Assembly: GCA_005408345.1 (NCBI GenBank)
Contig: SEMN01000699.1
Coordinates: 1 to 64,000, forward strand
Source: Macquaria australasica
Lineage: Eukaryota > Chordata > Actinopteri > Centrarchiformes > Percichthyidae
Reading direction: 5' to 3'
DNA length: 64,000 nucleotides
Shown: positions 34,436 to 46,495 of the stretch, piece after piece
Layout of the letters: every line of letters starts with the position of its first letter
Position numbering within the stretch: position 1 is the stretch's first letter
Program-made: the position numbers and the translations under genes
The notes under the pieces: generated by a model
What the model saw: only the letters and a program-made list of their open reading frames with translations
Databases searched by the model: none
Told to the model about the DNA's origin: nothing

Positions 34436-37010
34436 TCAATACAGAATATGAACTTGACGAGCAACGCTGCCTCTTTGTTATTTATGATACAAACTTTACA
34501 TACATACAAAACACAATCTCAGTTTGGAAATTAACTGGATTAAGACTGAGTAAAATGATTGTTTAGTTCATTAGTATTTTACTAATAGAAGAACTAATAC
34601 AGACAAATATACTTGTTTTAGTTTGCATTGATTACTGAAATATTACAACAGCTGAATGTGACTTGTGAATTATTACCTATTATCTTGGTCATCTTTTAAT
34701 CACAGTCCTTTTATTTCCTTCTTCTTTACTTTATGTAACTTAGTTGCATCTACATTTACATCTTGTTACACCACTAACTGGACAAAAAGAGCTTCCAAAA
34801 CAGTGAGTTTTGCCTCAGGGTTCGTACAGGCTTTTAAGAGTAAAATTCAAGCACTTTTCAAGCACTTTCAAGGTACCTAAAACAAAAATTTCCAAACTCT
34901 CAAAGCCTTAATCATCACATCTAAACTGTTACTATAAATAAAGTTCACAGATTTCCTTTACAGTAATCAATATGTACTGTCACTTTGTTTATTTCACCAG
35001 CTCTTCACATTAACTCTGATCGGATGTATTGATCGTGATTATTCAATGCTTCCTAATTTCCAGAATGAGGGATCAACAGAGGACTTATCCAGCTGTGAAT
35101 GACGAGTGAACGCAAGAAAATAACTTTCCTTTATCATGTTGAAAAATTAAGCTTTTTCAAGGAGTTTATTCGAATTCAAGCATAATTCCTAACCTTGAAA
35201 ACAAAACTGTTCAAATTCAGCATTTTCCAAACTTTCAAGACTTTGTACAAACCGTGCTGCCTGTATAAATAAATGTGTAAATCAAATCCTGCATGTGCTG
35301 TATAAGATGCTGAAAAACAACACTTACAGCAGGTTCACTGCCTCGCTGACGCTTACGTAAGATTTTATTAGCCCAGACTGGACTGATGTTCATCACTCTT
35401 CCTCCATCTGTCTCTCCATCATGTCCTTGTTTTCCTCCTCTCAGTCTCTCTACATGCTGACCACCAGAGGACAGAGATATTCTTGGCAGAGGGCAGAGTA
35501 ACATCACCTCCTCCTCCTCCTCCTCCTCCTCCTCCTCTCCTGTCTCTCCTCCCTGCGTTCATTACCGAGCTCTCATTTCCTCACTCCTTCTTCCATCTTG
35601 TTAAAAGCTGCACCAACAGTCCAGAAACGTAACAACATGTTTCAGTGTCCTCTACATCACTAAAGACCTTAAAGAACCATCCTGAAACATGGTCTGTGCT
35701 CTGCTGCAGCGTCATTAAAAGGTAACTGGTAGTTTTAAACCTGGGCTCTATTTTTACATATTTTGGGGTCTAAATAACTAATGAAACTTAGGGTTAGGAT
35801 AAGGGATGATGACCACCATGAAGTGAGATATTCTTGAATAACCTTTTTTCTGAAGTACTTAGAGCTTCCAAACCAGGTCCTATGGGGTGTTTTTTTTGGG
35901 GACGCCCAATCTAACAGTACCACCCCAACTTTCTACGACCAATGGAAGGGGGGTACAAAAGCCAAAACCCCAACTATCTCAAGAGATTTTCTTTGAATAA
36001 CTTTTTTTACTGAAGGTCGTAGACACCTGGAATCAATTCCCGCCCGGGTATTATCGGGTCTTCCGCATCCAACGGTACCAACCTCTGTACAACCACCAGA
36101 GTGGGAGAAATTAGTTGTTTTTTTAAATAACTTCCCAGGTGCGTGTAATTTAGTGTGGGGATGTGTCCTGAGCCCTTTCACACTCTCTATAAGTTTCAAG
36201 TCATGACTTACAGATCGCCTCCGCCGGCAGCCGCAAAACAGGCTGCAATGACTGCAACGTAATCCTTGTGAGTAAATGCAGCCGTCACAGTCCGCTTGGA
36301 TTAGCTGGAAGATGCATCGTCACAAAGCTGAGCACAACAACCCATTTCTGTTCTGTGGATTTTCTCTCAATTCAAGTTTAACTTATTTTTGTTTTTATGT
36401 CTTTTTATTTATGATTATCATCTGAATAATTCACACTATAAAATGTACGGTTATATGATAACATTTACTGTTCAGCAGTAATACATCTTTACTCAGAAAC
36501 ATCCTCATGCGTTTACATAGAAAATTTTATTCCGCCTTTATATATTATCATTATTGATTGGGCTCTAACCTAAAGGCTGATTCTTCCTTTCATTTGAGAC
36601 ATGCTGTACAGAATATATCAATTGGCATCTCTGATTTTAACGTGATTTAACAGAATGGTAATTAACCAACAATGACATTTAAAAATGTTCTTCTGAGTCA
36701 GTCTGCTCTGCGTTTAAACATCATCATCATCATCTAGCAGCTTTTAAAGAAACTAGCTGCCCACACAGCCTGCGCTCTGACTCTCCACCTCATCCAAACA
36801 GAAAAGCCACATTCAGCCGGTGTGTTTTTATTATTCATGGCTGCTGCCTGGACGCTGGGTGTGTTTGGGCATTTGGCAGGCTGAGCGTCATCAGGCCGCG
36901 GAGGATATCTGATCCATGAGGAGAACGAGCGACCTGACGCCCAGACGCTCACCGTTAGCTTAAACAACAGGAAACAGCCAGCGCACAGAGACAGAGCCGC
37001 CACTTTATTT

Positions 37011-37062
37011 ATTTATTTATTTTTTATTTTTATATATATATACACACATATATATATATATA
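37011..37062. repeat. AT-rich/(TA)n microsatellite that received the Tc1 insertion
   Basis: TTTA units pass into (TA)n with a short CACA interruption. The (TA)n continues on the far side of the transposon at 38701-38728, so the element landed inside a TA array. Confidence 0.9.
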
Positions 37063-37283
37063 CAGTCCCCTCCAAAAGTATTGGAACGGCAAGGTCAATT
37101 CCTTTGTTTTTGTTGTATACTGAAGACATTTGGGTTTCAGATCAAAAGATGAATATGAGACAAAAGTTCAGAATTCCAGCTTTTATTTCATGGTATTTAC
37201 ATCTAGATGTGTTAAACAACTCAGGACAGAGCACCTTTTCTTTGAACCCACCCATTTTTCAAGTGAGCAAAAGTATTGGAACA
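37063..37283 (+). repeat. Left terminal inverted repeat of the Tc1 element (221 bp)
   Basis: It carries the outer direct-repeat core at 37073-37087 and the inner one at 37268-37282. It matches the right repeat at 220 of 221 positions. Confidence 0.95.
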
Positions 37284-37408
37284 TGTGACTGATGTGTGTT
37301 TCTAGTCGCTCAGGTGTTGCCTTTTAGATTGATTGCTGAAACATTAAATAGTTCTTGTTTTTGGCTTTGGGTTTCACATGTGAAAACTGTATTTGCTGTT
37401 AAGCAAAC

Positions 37409-38446
37409 ATGAAGACCAGAGAGCTGTCTATGGGAGATAAGCAAACCATTTTGAAGCTGAGAGAAGAGGGAAAATCGATCAGAGCTATTGCACAAACATT
37501 GGGCATAGCCAGTACAACAATTTGGAATGTCCTGAAAAAGAAAGAAACTACTGGTGTACTGAGCAACAGACATCGAACAGGTCGGCCAAGGGTAACAACA
37601 GCAGTTGATGACCGAAACATTGTGAGAGCTGTGAAGAAACACCCAAAGACAACAGTCACTGACATCACTGCCAACCTCCACAGGGCAGGGGTGAAGGTAT
37701 CACAATCCACTGTTCGAAGAAGACTTCGAGAGAAGAAATATAGAGGCCATACCACAAGATGCAAACCACTCATCAGTAAAAAGAATCAGAAGGCCAGATT
37801 GGATTTTGCAAAGAAGTACAGAGATCAGCCACAAAAGTTTTGGAACAAAGTTTTATGGACTGATGAGACCAAGATTAACCTCTACCAAAGTGATGGAAAG
37901 GCCAAAGTATGGAGAAAGAAAGGATCTGCTTATGATCCAAAACATACAAGCTCATCTGTGAAGCATGGTGGAGGTAATGTCATGGCTTGGGCTTGCATGG
38001 CTGCTTCTGGAACGGGCTCACTAGTCTTTATTGATGATGTAACTCATGATGGTAGCAGCAGAATGAATTCTGAAGTCTACAAAACCATTTTGTCTGGCAA
38101 TTTACCGAAAAATGCATCCAAACTAATCGGGAGAAGCTTCATCATGCAACAAGACAATGACCCAAAACACACTGCCAACACAACAAAGGACTTCATCAGG
38201 GGGAAAAAGTGGAAGGTCTTGGACTGGCCAAGTCAATCACCGGACCTTAACCCAATAGAGCATGCATTTTCCCTCCTGAACAGGAGACTGAAGGGAGAAA
38301 CCCCCACAAACAAACAAGAACTGAAAGAGGCTGCAGTAAAGGCCTGGAACAGCATTTCAAATGAAGAATGCAACAGCCTGGTGAAGTCAATGGGTCGCAG
38401 ACTCGATGCAGTTATTGCAAGTAAGGGTTATGCCACCAAATATTAA
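37409..38446 (+). CDS. Tc1-type transposase, full length (345 aa), DD34E catalytic triad intact
   Basis: The enzyme cuts the element out and joins it to a TA target in the nucleus. Residues 10-45 form a paired-like helix-turn-helix (KLREEGKSIRAIAQTLGIAS). A GRPR motif at 58-61 follows, then a second HTH (about 70-110, ending VSQSTVRRRLREK). The catalytic domain has D152 in WTDETKINLY, a Gly-rich HGGGN box (186-190), D249 in QQDNDPKHT and E284 in DLNPIEHAF. There are exactly 34 residues between D249 and E284. The length is normal for the family (about 340), with no frameshift or stop. The ATG at 37409 is the first in the frame and lies 126 bp inside the left repeat. The exact subfamily cannot be fixed without a search. 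Confidence 0.97.
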   Translation: MKTRELSMGDKQTILKLREEGKSIRAIAQTLGIASTTIWNVLKKKETTGVLSNRHRTGRPRVTTAVDDRNIVRAVKKHPKTTVTDITANLHRAGVKVSQSTVRRRLREKKYRGHTTRCKPLISKKNQKARLDFAKKYRDQPQKFWNKVLWTDETKINLYQSDGKAKVWRKKGSAYDPKHTSSSVKHGGGNVMAWACMAASGTGSLVFIDDVTHDGSSRMNSEVYKTILSGNLPKNASKLIGRSFIMQQDNDPKHTANTTKDFIRGKKWKVLDWPSQSPDLNPIEHAFSLLNRRLKGETPTNKQELKEAAVKAWNSISNEECNSLVKSMGRRLDAVIASKGYATKY

Positions 38447-38479
38447 ATGTTATTCACTTTAAGTTAATTTAATAATGTC

Positions 38480-38700
38480 TGTTCCAATACTTTTGCTCAC
38501 TTGAAAAGTGGGTGGGTTCAAAGAAAAGGTGCTCTGTCCTGAGTTGTTTAACACATCTAGATGTAAATACCATGAAATAAAAGCTGGAATTCTGAACTTT
38601 TGTCTCATATTCATCTTTTGATCTGAAACCCAAATGTCTTCAGTATACAACAAAAACAAAGGAATTGACCTTGCCGTTCCAATACTTTTGGAGGGGACTG
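38480..38700 (-). repeat. Right terminal inverted repeat of the Tc1 element (221 bp)
   Basis: Reverse complement of the left repeat, with cores at 38676-38690 (outer) and 38481-38495 (inner). Confidence 0.95.
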
Positions 38701-40429
38701 TAATATATATATATATATATATATATATGTTTGATTCTGACCCGACACGCCTGATATCATTTTATAGGCTGTAACTTTCAGCGGTACTTTGTTCTTAATC
38801 ATTAATAGCTCTTTATATTATTTCTTTGCTTTGGAGAGACGACGACAGTCATTCTCCATTTCTATTCCTTTAATAGGACTGATTCACAGAGATATTGATC
38901 TGCAGCAGCCTTACGAAACAACATATACTGCACCTACGGCCTCTATGAACCAGCTCTGGTTTCAGCACTGTAAGAGGGTTTCAGAAGCGTTAACACACAC
39001 ACACACACAGAGCACAGCTTCAGGCCAGATATGACACACACAGCATGAATGCCCTGTCTTGTTGGGCATTAAACCAACAAACACACACCCTCCTCTCACA
39101 CACACACACACACACAACGGCTGAATGAACCAGGACCATGCCTGGATGAGCCTCGCCCACAGACAGAGAGACAGACAGACAGATCTCTGATGGTGAGCTA
39201 CTTTGCATTTTTGTGGGTCTGTTTTGATTTGGTGTTATATTTTTCTCTGGTCAGACTGGTTGAGACTGGTCTCCTCGAGTCTGTCTGGAAGCATCTACAT
39301 CCACCATGTTTCTACACATTTATTCTGGGTTTTCCTGAGGCTGGCAATATTCTACATTTATCTTATAATTAAAAAAGAAGTATTGAGACACGGACTAGTG
39401 CAGGAGTGAGTCCTAAAACCCTGAAATGGGTTTTTGGTTCGATGCCACTCGTGAGTTTTGAAGCTTCTCCGTGTCTTAAAAAAGTCGGTTGCTAACAAGA
39501 GTCTAAATGAGACTCCAGAGGCTGTCGGGGACGTTAAACGTCATCACGCCGAACACAGAAACTCATCGACTCACTCGTCCTCCTTTACAGCCTCGTTGGG
39601 TTTATACTGCAAACTGTTCTAACTCAAACTTTCCCAAAGGCTTTTGTAGAAGAGGTCAGTGCTGGAAGCTCAGTGGTGGAGACGCTGAAGTCATGTGACC
39701 GTGGTGGAGCTGGTTTACAGCCTAACTTCAGCTTTTTACTGCTGGAGGTTGACTTTACGCTTCAAACATCATAAAGTGGTGTTGATGTGTGAAGATTATC
39801 TTGCTGAACAAAACGTGTAAGAATCAGAAACTTTTGTTTGACACAGAGCTTATTTTCTGCAATAATCCAAATTTTGTGGAGGGAACCAGGGCGATGCTAA
39901 CTTCCTGGTTGGTCATCCCTGCAGCGCTCTATACAGAATAACACGAGTGAAGGTTTTCTGGTGACATTTAAAATCTGGTATATTAGATGCCCAACAGTTA
40001 GTCAAAGTCAGTTTGTTTTCAAAGCACTTCATGTCGAACACGTGAGCTCAGGAGCTTTAGTATGGAGGTCCTGTGTGTTGCCTGGAAGCCTTTTACAGCC
40101 CTTTAGTGCTGGTACCCTCCCCCCTCCGGTTTCATAGCAACTTGGCATGGACAACATCCCTGTTGTGCTAGGAGCTGTGGACCTCCACCACCACCCCCTC
40201 CTCCACCACCATTAATCTGCCACAAAGCAGCTCTTTCTCTCTGCTGCTCTGCACTCAGCAAACTCCCTCCTGCTAATCCACCAACACTTCATCCCAACAG
40301 GCCAGGAGACCAGGAGGCCAGCAGACCAGGAGACCAGCAGACCAGCAGCTAATAAGCAGCATGTTTGACCATCTGAGGGCCAAAAGGAGTTTTTAAAGCA
40401 GAACTTGCAACTCACCGTCTTCCCTCACA

Positions 40430-40525
40430 CTCGTTCTGTCTCATTATCTTATCATCTGTGAAGCACTTTGACCTGAACTAACCTGTATGAAATGTGCTAT
40501 AATAATAAAGTTTGATTGATTGATT
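40430..40525 (+). repeat. LINE 3'-end-like tail ending in a TTGATTGATTGATT repeat
   Basis: Reads gaagcactttgacctgaact, then gctataataataaagtttga and GATT repeats, the typical 3' terminus of fish L2/CR1-like elements. Confidence 0.55.
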
Positions 40526-40526
40526 T

Positions 40527-40582
40527 AAAGCAGTATGCCCTTGAGCAGGACACACTGCTGCAGCGCCGGGGATTGAACCTCA
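40527..40582 (-). repeat. SINE-like (tRNA-derived) fragment
   Basis: On minus it reads gaggttcaatccccggcgct followed by gtgtcctgctcaagggcata, resembling a B-box and downstream part of fish tRNA-SINEs. Fragmentary. Confidence 0.35.
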
Positions 40583-43500
40583 ATGCTTTGAGTAACAACG
40601 AAACATCTGTCAAATACTAAACGAGTGAATGTTTGGTCTCATTCACTGATTCTCTGATCAGATATTCTCTGATATAAAACATAATTTGGTTTGTTTGGTT
40701 CTGTATTTTATTCTGGCAAAGTCCTTTTAAAATCGAACACTCATTTTGATAAATATTGCAAAAAATATTGTTTCAATATTGGTACCAAAACTCAGGCATC
40801 ATTTTAGTAAAGGTGGTGACATTTTTCAGTCAATTGGTGCTGAAACAATTAGTTGATTAATTAATTCTGACAGAAAATAAACCACAGACAATTTTTCATA
40901 TTTGATTAAATGTTTAACTCGTTTATCAAGTAAAAATTTCTAACTTCTGAGGTGTGAGGATTGTTGCTTTACTCTGTTTTATTCTAAAATCAATTTTAGG
41001 ACTGAATTTACTGACTGTGTGAGGCGTCAGTTAATCCCGTCTCTCGACGTTTGGTTCAATTTGTGTTATCTGGAAAACACGTGTTAATGATTCCAACAAA
41101 TTACAGTTCAATATAAAGACAGCGAGTGATAAAGTTTAACACACGAGTCGCGCATTTTAAATGAGATAGATGGCATCCTGTGACCCTACACTAGAAGTTA
41201 AAAAGAGTTGTTTTATTGTTATATGTTTTAGTTTATTATTATGGTAATTCCTGCAGTTTGTGTGTTCTGGTGTGTGTGTGGATTGGAGGAAAGTATTTAG
41301 GAGGCGGTGGTGGTGAAGGAGAAGTAAGCAGTTAGCGAGAGGGAATAATCAGGACACAACATGTGGGCTGATGCACAGCTGCTTCGGTACCGTTTCTCTG
41401 TTTTACTTTGCTTATTCTTTTTACTGCTTTTGTGTTTGTGTGCAGAAATGAGTTGCAGCCCTACAAACATTACCCAGAAATATGAAGGAGGAGGAACCAC
41501 CTACTCTGGCTGAGACACAAGCATCATCATCATCATCATCAGCTCAGATGATTTTATCTGCGTGAGGAAACAGACAGTCAACACCCAGCCAGAGACGAGA
41601 GGACGGACAGACCAATCAAACATTTCCTGCCACCAAAATGACGCAATGTTGGTGTGTCGGACTCGGACAGTCCACCACTTTGGTCCAGACTGAAATATCA
41701 GTAATAATATAGTAAAGAAACACAGTAGAGTTCAGTAAAGGAAGGATCGGATCTTGATCAGCTTATTTTAGCGGATACCAAACCATAAAATATGCCCAAT
41801 ACCAGTCTTTAGGATTGTCTCGGGACATCTCTAATTAAGAAACTAGAGCGCACCAATTAGTCAGTTAATCATGAAAACATTATTTTTTTGGGCAAAAGAG
41901 GCAAATATTCCAAATATCCAGTTTGTCCAACGTGAGGATTTGCTGCTTTTTCTTTGTCACATTTGATTGTAAAGTGAATTTCTTTGAGTTTGCACTGGTT
42001 GTCACCTTGAACTAATGGACATTTTCTCATATTCTATAGACAAGGTAATTAATCGATCATTAAAATAACCATTATAGTTACAGCCCTGTAGAAACCCTCA
42101 CTGTGATTTTTGCTTCCATAACTCATGGAACAAATCAGACTGTCTGACATTCATTCATTCGTTTATTCATTCATTCAAGTCATGACAAACTGGATGATTC
42201 CCTCTTCCTTATTCCCCATTTGGATTTTGAACGGCAGCAAATACATGAAATTCCACATTTACAGCAAATGAAGCCAAAGGAGGACAAAGAGAAAGAGCAA
42301 AGAAAGAGTCGTAAAGAGGGAGAGAGAGAGTAAACAGAGAGGTGGAGTCAGCTGCCAAGAGGAAACGAGTGAATCAGCATCAGAGAGAGGGAGAGACTCA
42401 GTGATGGAGAAAAGGAAAAGTCAGTAAGTTAATGTGTCATTAAAGCAAAGAGTCAGCAGCAGAACGACAGAGAGAGAGAGAGACAGGAAGCTAACTGATG
42501 ATTCTGCTTTAAACCGAGTCATAAAGAAACACAGAGACTAATGAAGCCTGAAGACACAGCATCACTGTTAATATCGAACGTCACACTAGTCGAGTTTCCA
42601 TTAACTTATTTTGATGCACATCCTGAAGTGTCGCATCAGAAAAGCTGTATGGAAACAGCAAAATTTGATCAAACTTCCTCCATTTTACGCTCGCTTGAGG
42701 TGGATTTATTTTCTTAATTTTGTTGACCCTATATCCTTTCTGCTAGTGCCAAACATCAGGTCCTCACCTCCTCAATAACATGAGGTGGAATTAGCAGGTC
42801 ATTTTCTCCCCAACGGGAGTAAACCTTTAGATTTTGGTAACTCTGATCTTCCTACAGAACGATATGGCCCTGTCATTTACTTACTACTGGTAGACTAACT
42901 CTGGTTATCGGTGTTGAAACCCTAATCTTTGTTGTTTACTGAGCCGGGAGAAATTTGGGATTTGCCAGGAACCGAAGACTGCAGAGTTACTACGGCACTT
43001 CTGGCATAAATTATTCACCAAATGGGGTGTTTTTGTTCCTTGAGAACAGTCTGGAAAAATGAATTTTTCATCTGCTGGACCCAAACTCATCGTCTGTGCT
43101 TCAAGTTGCATCATCATCAACATCATCCTGTGTGTTACCAGGGAGGGACAGTGCAGTTAGCTTAAGGGCCGGGTCCAGTCTACATCCTGGACACAACACA
43201 GTCTGGATCCATCTATGTACTGAACATGCATTTAATTTCAACAGTGTGTTAATGAGAAAGAAACAGAGAAGACAAGATGAAGAACAGAAACACTAAACCA
43301 GTTTAATAAATATGTGTTTTCTGAATTCACTGCTGCATCGTGTTCTTGGTTCTGTGTTCTGAGCCGGTTCTCTGTTGGAGAACGTATTCTTTATCTGTGT
43401 GTGGATTCAAGCAGCCGGAGGGTGAATGATCGGTCAGAGGAAACAGACAGAAATAAAGTCCAGCAGAGTGGAACCATCATAGAACCATCAGAGAGAGACA

Positions 43501-43639
43501 GATGGACCGAGTGACTGGACCCCTGCCAGACTGTAATGGACACAAACACAGCAGGTTCCCTCTGGACTGACACCAGATCAGCAGCAGCTTCTGTTCTGCT
43601 GCTGTCTCTGAGAACAGACACTGCAGGACCAAATACGAC

Positions 43640-43930
43640 AGAACCAACAGACCTGAAGGAGAGCGAAACAGTGGAGCTACAGAACTACAGACTGGAAAAC
43701 CAAACAACTGCAGAACCAGCAACTACAGGATAGAACCTGCAATACAAGGTCACCAGAGGAGACAACCAAACTACACAAGATCTAGAGGACAGAACCTGCA
43801 GAACAAAACAACTAGAGGACAGAACCAGTGGAGCCACAGAACTAGAGTACAGAACCAAACTAGACAACAGAACCAAACAACTAGAGCACATAACCTGCAG
43901 AACCAAAAAACTAAAAAGGACTGAAAAAAT
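43640..43930 (+). repeat. Minisatellite of ACTAGAGGACAGAACC / ACAGAACCAAACAACT units
   Basis: Degenerate units of about 20-30 bp with the core agaaccaaacaactagagga recur roughly ten times. Confidence 0.8.
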
Positions 43931-44329
43931 ATGAGCCAAAGAATTAAAGAGTGAAATGAGTGGAACCAGATGGGTCTAAAGTTTGGAACCAACTGTGGCC
44001 CAGGCAGGTTGTGCAGGGACAAAAACAATAGATGAATCAGGTTCTGTCGTGGCCGGGTTCTCCATTGGACACAATCTGAGGTGATCACTGGTGAGAAAAA
44101 CCACCATGGGAGGTTTAGAAAGAAACCAGATGGAAGTAAAGAATGGGAATAATGTGGGAAATGTGGAACGTCGACACACTGAAACAGTCATTAGCCCGGG
44201 AAACATTCCTCACACCGTCTCCAAGTTCACCAGAACACCGGGTCAGTGTGGAAGCACTTTAACACGACTCTGTTATCTTTACATTGTCACAGAACCATCA
44301 GAACCACTTCACATAATAACAAACTACAA

Positions 44330-44715
44330 CTGAAACGACTGGCAATCAATTAGTCAGTGGACCAAAGATTAATAGACAGGTTTTGTTTCTTTGGGTTATT
44401 TTTGGAGCATTTTACCTGCCACCACATCGCCTCAACAGACAACTATTTTGTAAATTGATTGATCCGTTATGCCATTTATAAAGCAAAAATGCCAACAACA
44501 AAAAAAAGACTCCAGCTTCTCAAAACTGAGGATTTGTTGCTTTTCTCTGTTGTAAATTTAATATCTCTGGGTTTTGGACAAAACAAGACATTTGAAGACG
44601 TCAGCTCGGGTCGTGGGATCTTCTGATGGACATTTTTAACTGGATTAATCAATTGTCGAGTAATCCTCTGTCAATCAACTAGTCGATTAATCAGTTAGTA
44701 GTTTGAGCTCTAATT
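44330..44715. repeat. Dispersed repeat family B, longest copy
   Basis: Starts actgaaacgactggcaatca and ends caactagtcgattaatcagt. The middle holds gggttttggacaaaacaaga, shared with the other copies. Confidence 0.7.
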
Positions 44716-45239
44716 TTATTTGTGAACATTCCCTTTAACATCTATTTTTTTTAGTCATGACCCTTAATTATTTTAAACCCATATTTCTTTAATCTAACAG
44801 GCCTGTTCGCTCTCTTTTTTGGCAAACAAGTTTTGAATATTTGATGGTATATGCTTCATACATTATTTGCACAATACTATATTCACTCAGATCACTAAAA
44901 TGTAATGTAGGTCATTATTTCACAAACAAGACCTTAGTGTCATTGATAATGATGCCTGTGACTCTTTTGTTGTATAAAAACTGGGTTTAATGAGTTTTAT
45001 AAGCATTTCCCACATATCTACACAGTAGGGGATGTATGGAATATTATATAATAGATAAATTGTTATAAAGTCATCATCACTGATCTTCATGCACAATAAT
45101 ATAGCCAAAGGTTCACTACAATGCAATGAGGTCTGCTGTCACGCAGAAGCACATTAAGTTAACCCTCGATGTTCATCCTCCTGCGGTTAGCTAGATGTTG
45201 GGAGGTGTATTAGTCACCATTTCACCTGTAATGTAGGTC

Positions 45240-45830
45240 AGAGATGATGTGTGTGATGTTAAATGCGTGTATATATCAGTATGACTCTGCGTGGACGTGT
45301 TACAGCAACATTTAAGTGAGGAAATTCACCTGGCATGTTCACGGAGTGGCTGAAACTCACCTGCCGGGTAGACGGAGCATCAGACGTCAAAACGCGGAAA
45401 TGTCGAAGTTGAGATGGTTGAATGGAAGCAGCTGGATGTCCGTCGGGGTGTGTTTGGGTTAAATCCAACCGGAGAGACTGTTGGGAAAAGACGACAGGCG
45501 ATAAAAGCCCTGATAAATGACGATCAACCCAGAGGGGGCTCTGAGGACGAAGCGGCAGCGCTGCTGCTCTCCGGCCTGCACACACCGCCGAACACTACGG
45601 GGTCTCCGCTGATATAAGTCACCTGCACGGGTCTACTGGCCGTCGGCAGAAAATACAAAATAAAAGCCGTCTGTCTGTTTGGTTTTCGGCTTGAATCCGT
45701 TTCTGTTGCACATGTGCAGAGGACGAGCTGCTGCTGCACGAGCTGCTGAATCATCCACACACACACACGCGTGCACGCGGACGGCGCTTGCGTGAGGCAC
45801 AGCTGACACTGACGTCATCTGCCTACTGTA
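45240..45830 (-). promoter_or_regulatory. CpG-rich promoter-like block, candidate ccser2 promoter and untranslated first exon
   Basis: CpG dinucleotides are far denser here than on either side. A perfect palindromic CRE (TGACGTCA) lies at 45810-45817. On the minus strand an excellent donor, CCGGCAG|gtgagt, lies at 45361, with a second possible one (GTGCAG|gtgact) near 45632. Either could end an untranslated first exon spliced to the acceptor at 25757. The ccser2 start exon has only a 29-nt leader after its acceptor, so an upstream exon is required. The block could instead drive the plus-strand coiled-coil ORF at 47398, or act in both directions. Confidence 0.4.
45810..45817. promoter_or_regulatory. 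Perfect palindromic CRE (TGACGTCA)
   Basis: Full consensus CREB/ATF site at the right edge of the CpG-rich block. Confidence 0.5.
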
Positions 45831-45939
45831 AACACAGCCCTGCCTCTCAGCTGTGAGCACCAGCTCACCACATCACACCAGACTCACAACAGGATGCGAC
45901 CTCACTGTCAGAACACTCTGTTACTGCAGGCCCTGCATT

Positions 45940-46495
45940 GAAAATGTTACTTCAGTAAAAATATAATCAGTAAAATGTAAATTAAAGCAGTAAATGTCCC
46001 CTGTGCCTCTTCTACCATTATGTCTGATCTCATTAGATGATTCTTCCTCATCATTCGTGTAAAAGCAGGATTTTACTGTTGGAGCTCACTAGTTTGTATC
46101 TAATGATTCATTCTGGATTAACATCATTAAAAGAAAAAGCAGCAAATCTTCACATCTTGTTTTTCATGAAAAATAACTTTTTTCCTTTTTTTTATTTAAC
46201 AATTATCAGAATAGTTGCCATTTAATTTTCTGTCAATCGATTAATCGTCTAATCATTTCAGCTGTACTTGTATAAACTGTTGGGTAGTTCAATTTATAAC
46301 AAACCATCATATTTTATAAGCTCTTCATATTTTTTGTGTGCAAAAATCTTAATCTTTATAAAGTAACTAGTAACTAAAGCTGTCAGATAAATTTAGTGCA
46401 GTAAAAAGTACAATATTTCCCTCTGATGGAGTAGAAGTAGAAAGTAGTATGAAAAGAAAATACTCAAGTAAAGTACAAGTACCTCAGATTTGTGG
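45940..46495. mobile_element. Degraded hAT-like miniature element with internal family B copy
   Basis: The ends carry gttacttcagtaaaaatata and aaatactcaagtaaagtaca, the same AGTAAAAGTAC vocabulary as 2563-2996. A family B segment lies inside. Confidence 0.5.

Larger units (their letters stand above)
37063..38700 (+). mobile_element. Intact Tc1-like DNA transposon (Tc1/mariner, IR/DR type)
   Basis: The element is 1638 bp long, flanked on both sides by TA (37061-37062 and 38701-38702), the expected Tc1 target duplication. The termini read CAGTCCCCTCCAAAAGTATT inward from each end. The inverted repeats are 221 bp (37063-37283 and 38480-38700) and differ at one position (37255 T against C in the right copy). 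A 15-bp motif, CAAAAGTATTGGAAC, occurs at the outer and inner end of each repeat, the IR/DR layout used by Sleeping Beauty-type elements. The single ORF between them is complete. It lies within the presumed first intron of ccser2, on the opposite strand. Confidence 0.97.
38703..45239. other. Presumed first intron of ccser2, right segment
   Basis: No exon recognised. Holds CA tracts (38995-39010, 39100-39115), a LINE-like 3' tail, a SINE-like fragment, a (CAT)n tract at 41522-41541, family B copies and a CCAG/ACAGAACC minisatellite. Confidence 0.45.

Noticed and set aside
37104..37292. 62-codon frame repeated on minus at 38459-38659
   Set aside because: Both are readings of the transposon's terminal inverted repeats, not a gene.
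39435..39465. Possible tRNA B-box (ggttcgatgcc)
   Set aside because: No matching A-box, acceptor stem or cloverleaf upstream.
45259..45585. 108-codon minus frame in the CpG block
   Set aside because: More likely 5' leader sequence of a minus-strand transcript than protein; no domain.
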